From Durusdinium trenchii (Eukaryota > Sar > Dinophyceae > Suessiales > Symbiodiniaceae), in the NCBI GenBank assembly GCA_963970005.1, contig CAXAMN010021385.1, positions 457,375 through 521,374 on the forward strand: a stretch of 64,000 nt of DNA, given 5' to 3'. The notes beneath the pieces were generated by a model. It worked only from the letters and a program-made list of their open reading frames with translations, made no database searches and was not told the origin of the DNA. Both the position numbers and the translations under genes were made by a program. Shown here piece after piece: positions 63,841 to 64,000 of the stretch (position 1 is the first letter of the stretch; every line of letters starts with the position of its first letter).

Positions 63841-64000
63841 AAGATTCCGCTCTCTTGGTGCAACGTTTTGCAGTATACAGTAGTGTTCTGATGCCGTGTT
63901 GACCAGAGGAAACCGGGTCACTAGCTTTCATTTTGTCCACCTCAAGTGCAACTTTTGTGGAGGTCTAGCCAGACGGAGACCGTACAGCGGATCGAACACA

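Noticed and set aside
1..64000. CRISPR arrays, rRNA or tRNA genes, bacterial operons
   Set aside because: Repeats found are contiguous tandems or dispersed modules without unique spacers; no rRNA-like or cloverleaf sequence was recognised by eye, though a tRNA could be missed without a scan.

Overview
This window looks like a dinoflagellate nuclear genome, most likely from the Symbiodiniaceae. The grounds are: long intron-rich genes built from tiny exons; splice donors that are GT, GC or GA with acceptors usually AG|G; Ty1/copia elements with K/G-rich Gag proteins; dense short dispersed repeats of the CTACTAGTAACAAG type; and two 10-N assembly gaps (16661-16670, 38406-38415). No bacterial features (operons, Shine-Dalgarno sites, CRISPR) are seen. 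Most real coding sequence is in exons of 20-200 bp that a plain ORF scan misses. I rebuilt them by eye from frame, splice signals and recognisable motifs, so exon borders are proposals unless a phase check is mentioned.

Layout. 0-4.6 kb: 3' part of an intact copia pol with an extra C-terminal methyltransferase-like domain, then an ORF with a DUF3820-like motif, two polypurine tracts and a degenerate repeat. 4.6-8.2 kb: ATG-triplet low complexity, a decayed minus-strand coding stretch, and an exon with an SH3-like motif. 8.6-10.85 kb: a complete three-exon voltage-gated K+ channel (493 aa) with N-terminal coiled coil and C-terminal EF-hand. 11.3 kb: a minus-strand exon. 13.07-34.1 kb: one very long superfamily-2 helicase-like gene in at least 22 small exons. 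Its introns hold a small complete gene (148 aa, 14.76-15.95 kb), satellite-like arrays (16.4-18 kb), a decayed minus-strand fragment, several MITE-like elements and a complete, very young copia retrotransposon (23557-31439, 205-bp LTRs, 5-bp target duplication). 36.9-41.56 kb: a TCF25/Rqc1 homologue that appears to continue into a UBA domain. 44.4-52 kb: one or two WD40-repeat genes and unidentified exons. 52-57.3 kb: mainly repeats. 57.3-62.9 kb: exons of one or more unidentified genes. 63.1 kb to the right edge: 5' part of a prolyl-4-hydroxylase-like gene.

Functionally the genes are unrelated housekeeping and signalling genes (ion channel, helicase, ribosome-quality-control factor, WD40 protein, dioxygenase), mostly in the same (+) orientation as is usual for dinoflagellate gene arrays, in a landscape shaped by copia elements, a nine-copy MITE-like family and roughly 20-nt-periodic repeats. 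The observations I would follow first are the methyltransferase-like tail on the left copia element, a canonical -1 slippery heptamer at the Gag-Pol boundary of the young element, the TCF25-UBA fusion, and the small gene nested in the helicase gene.
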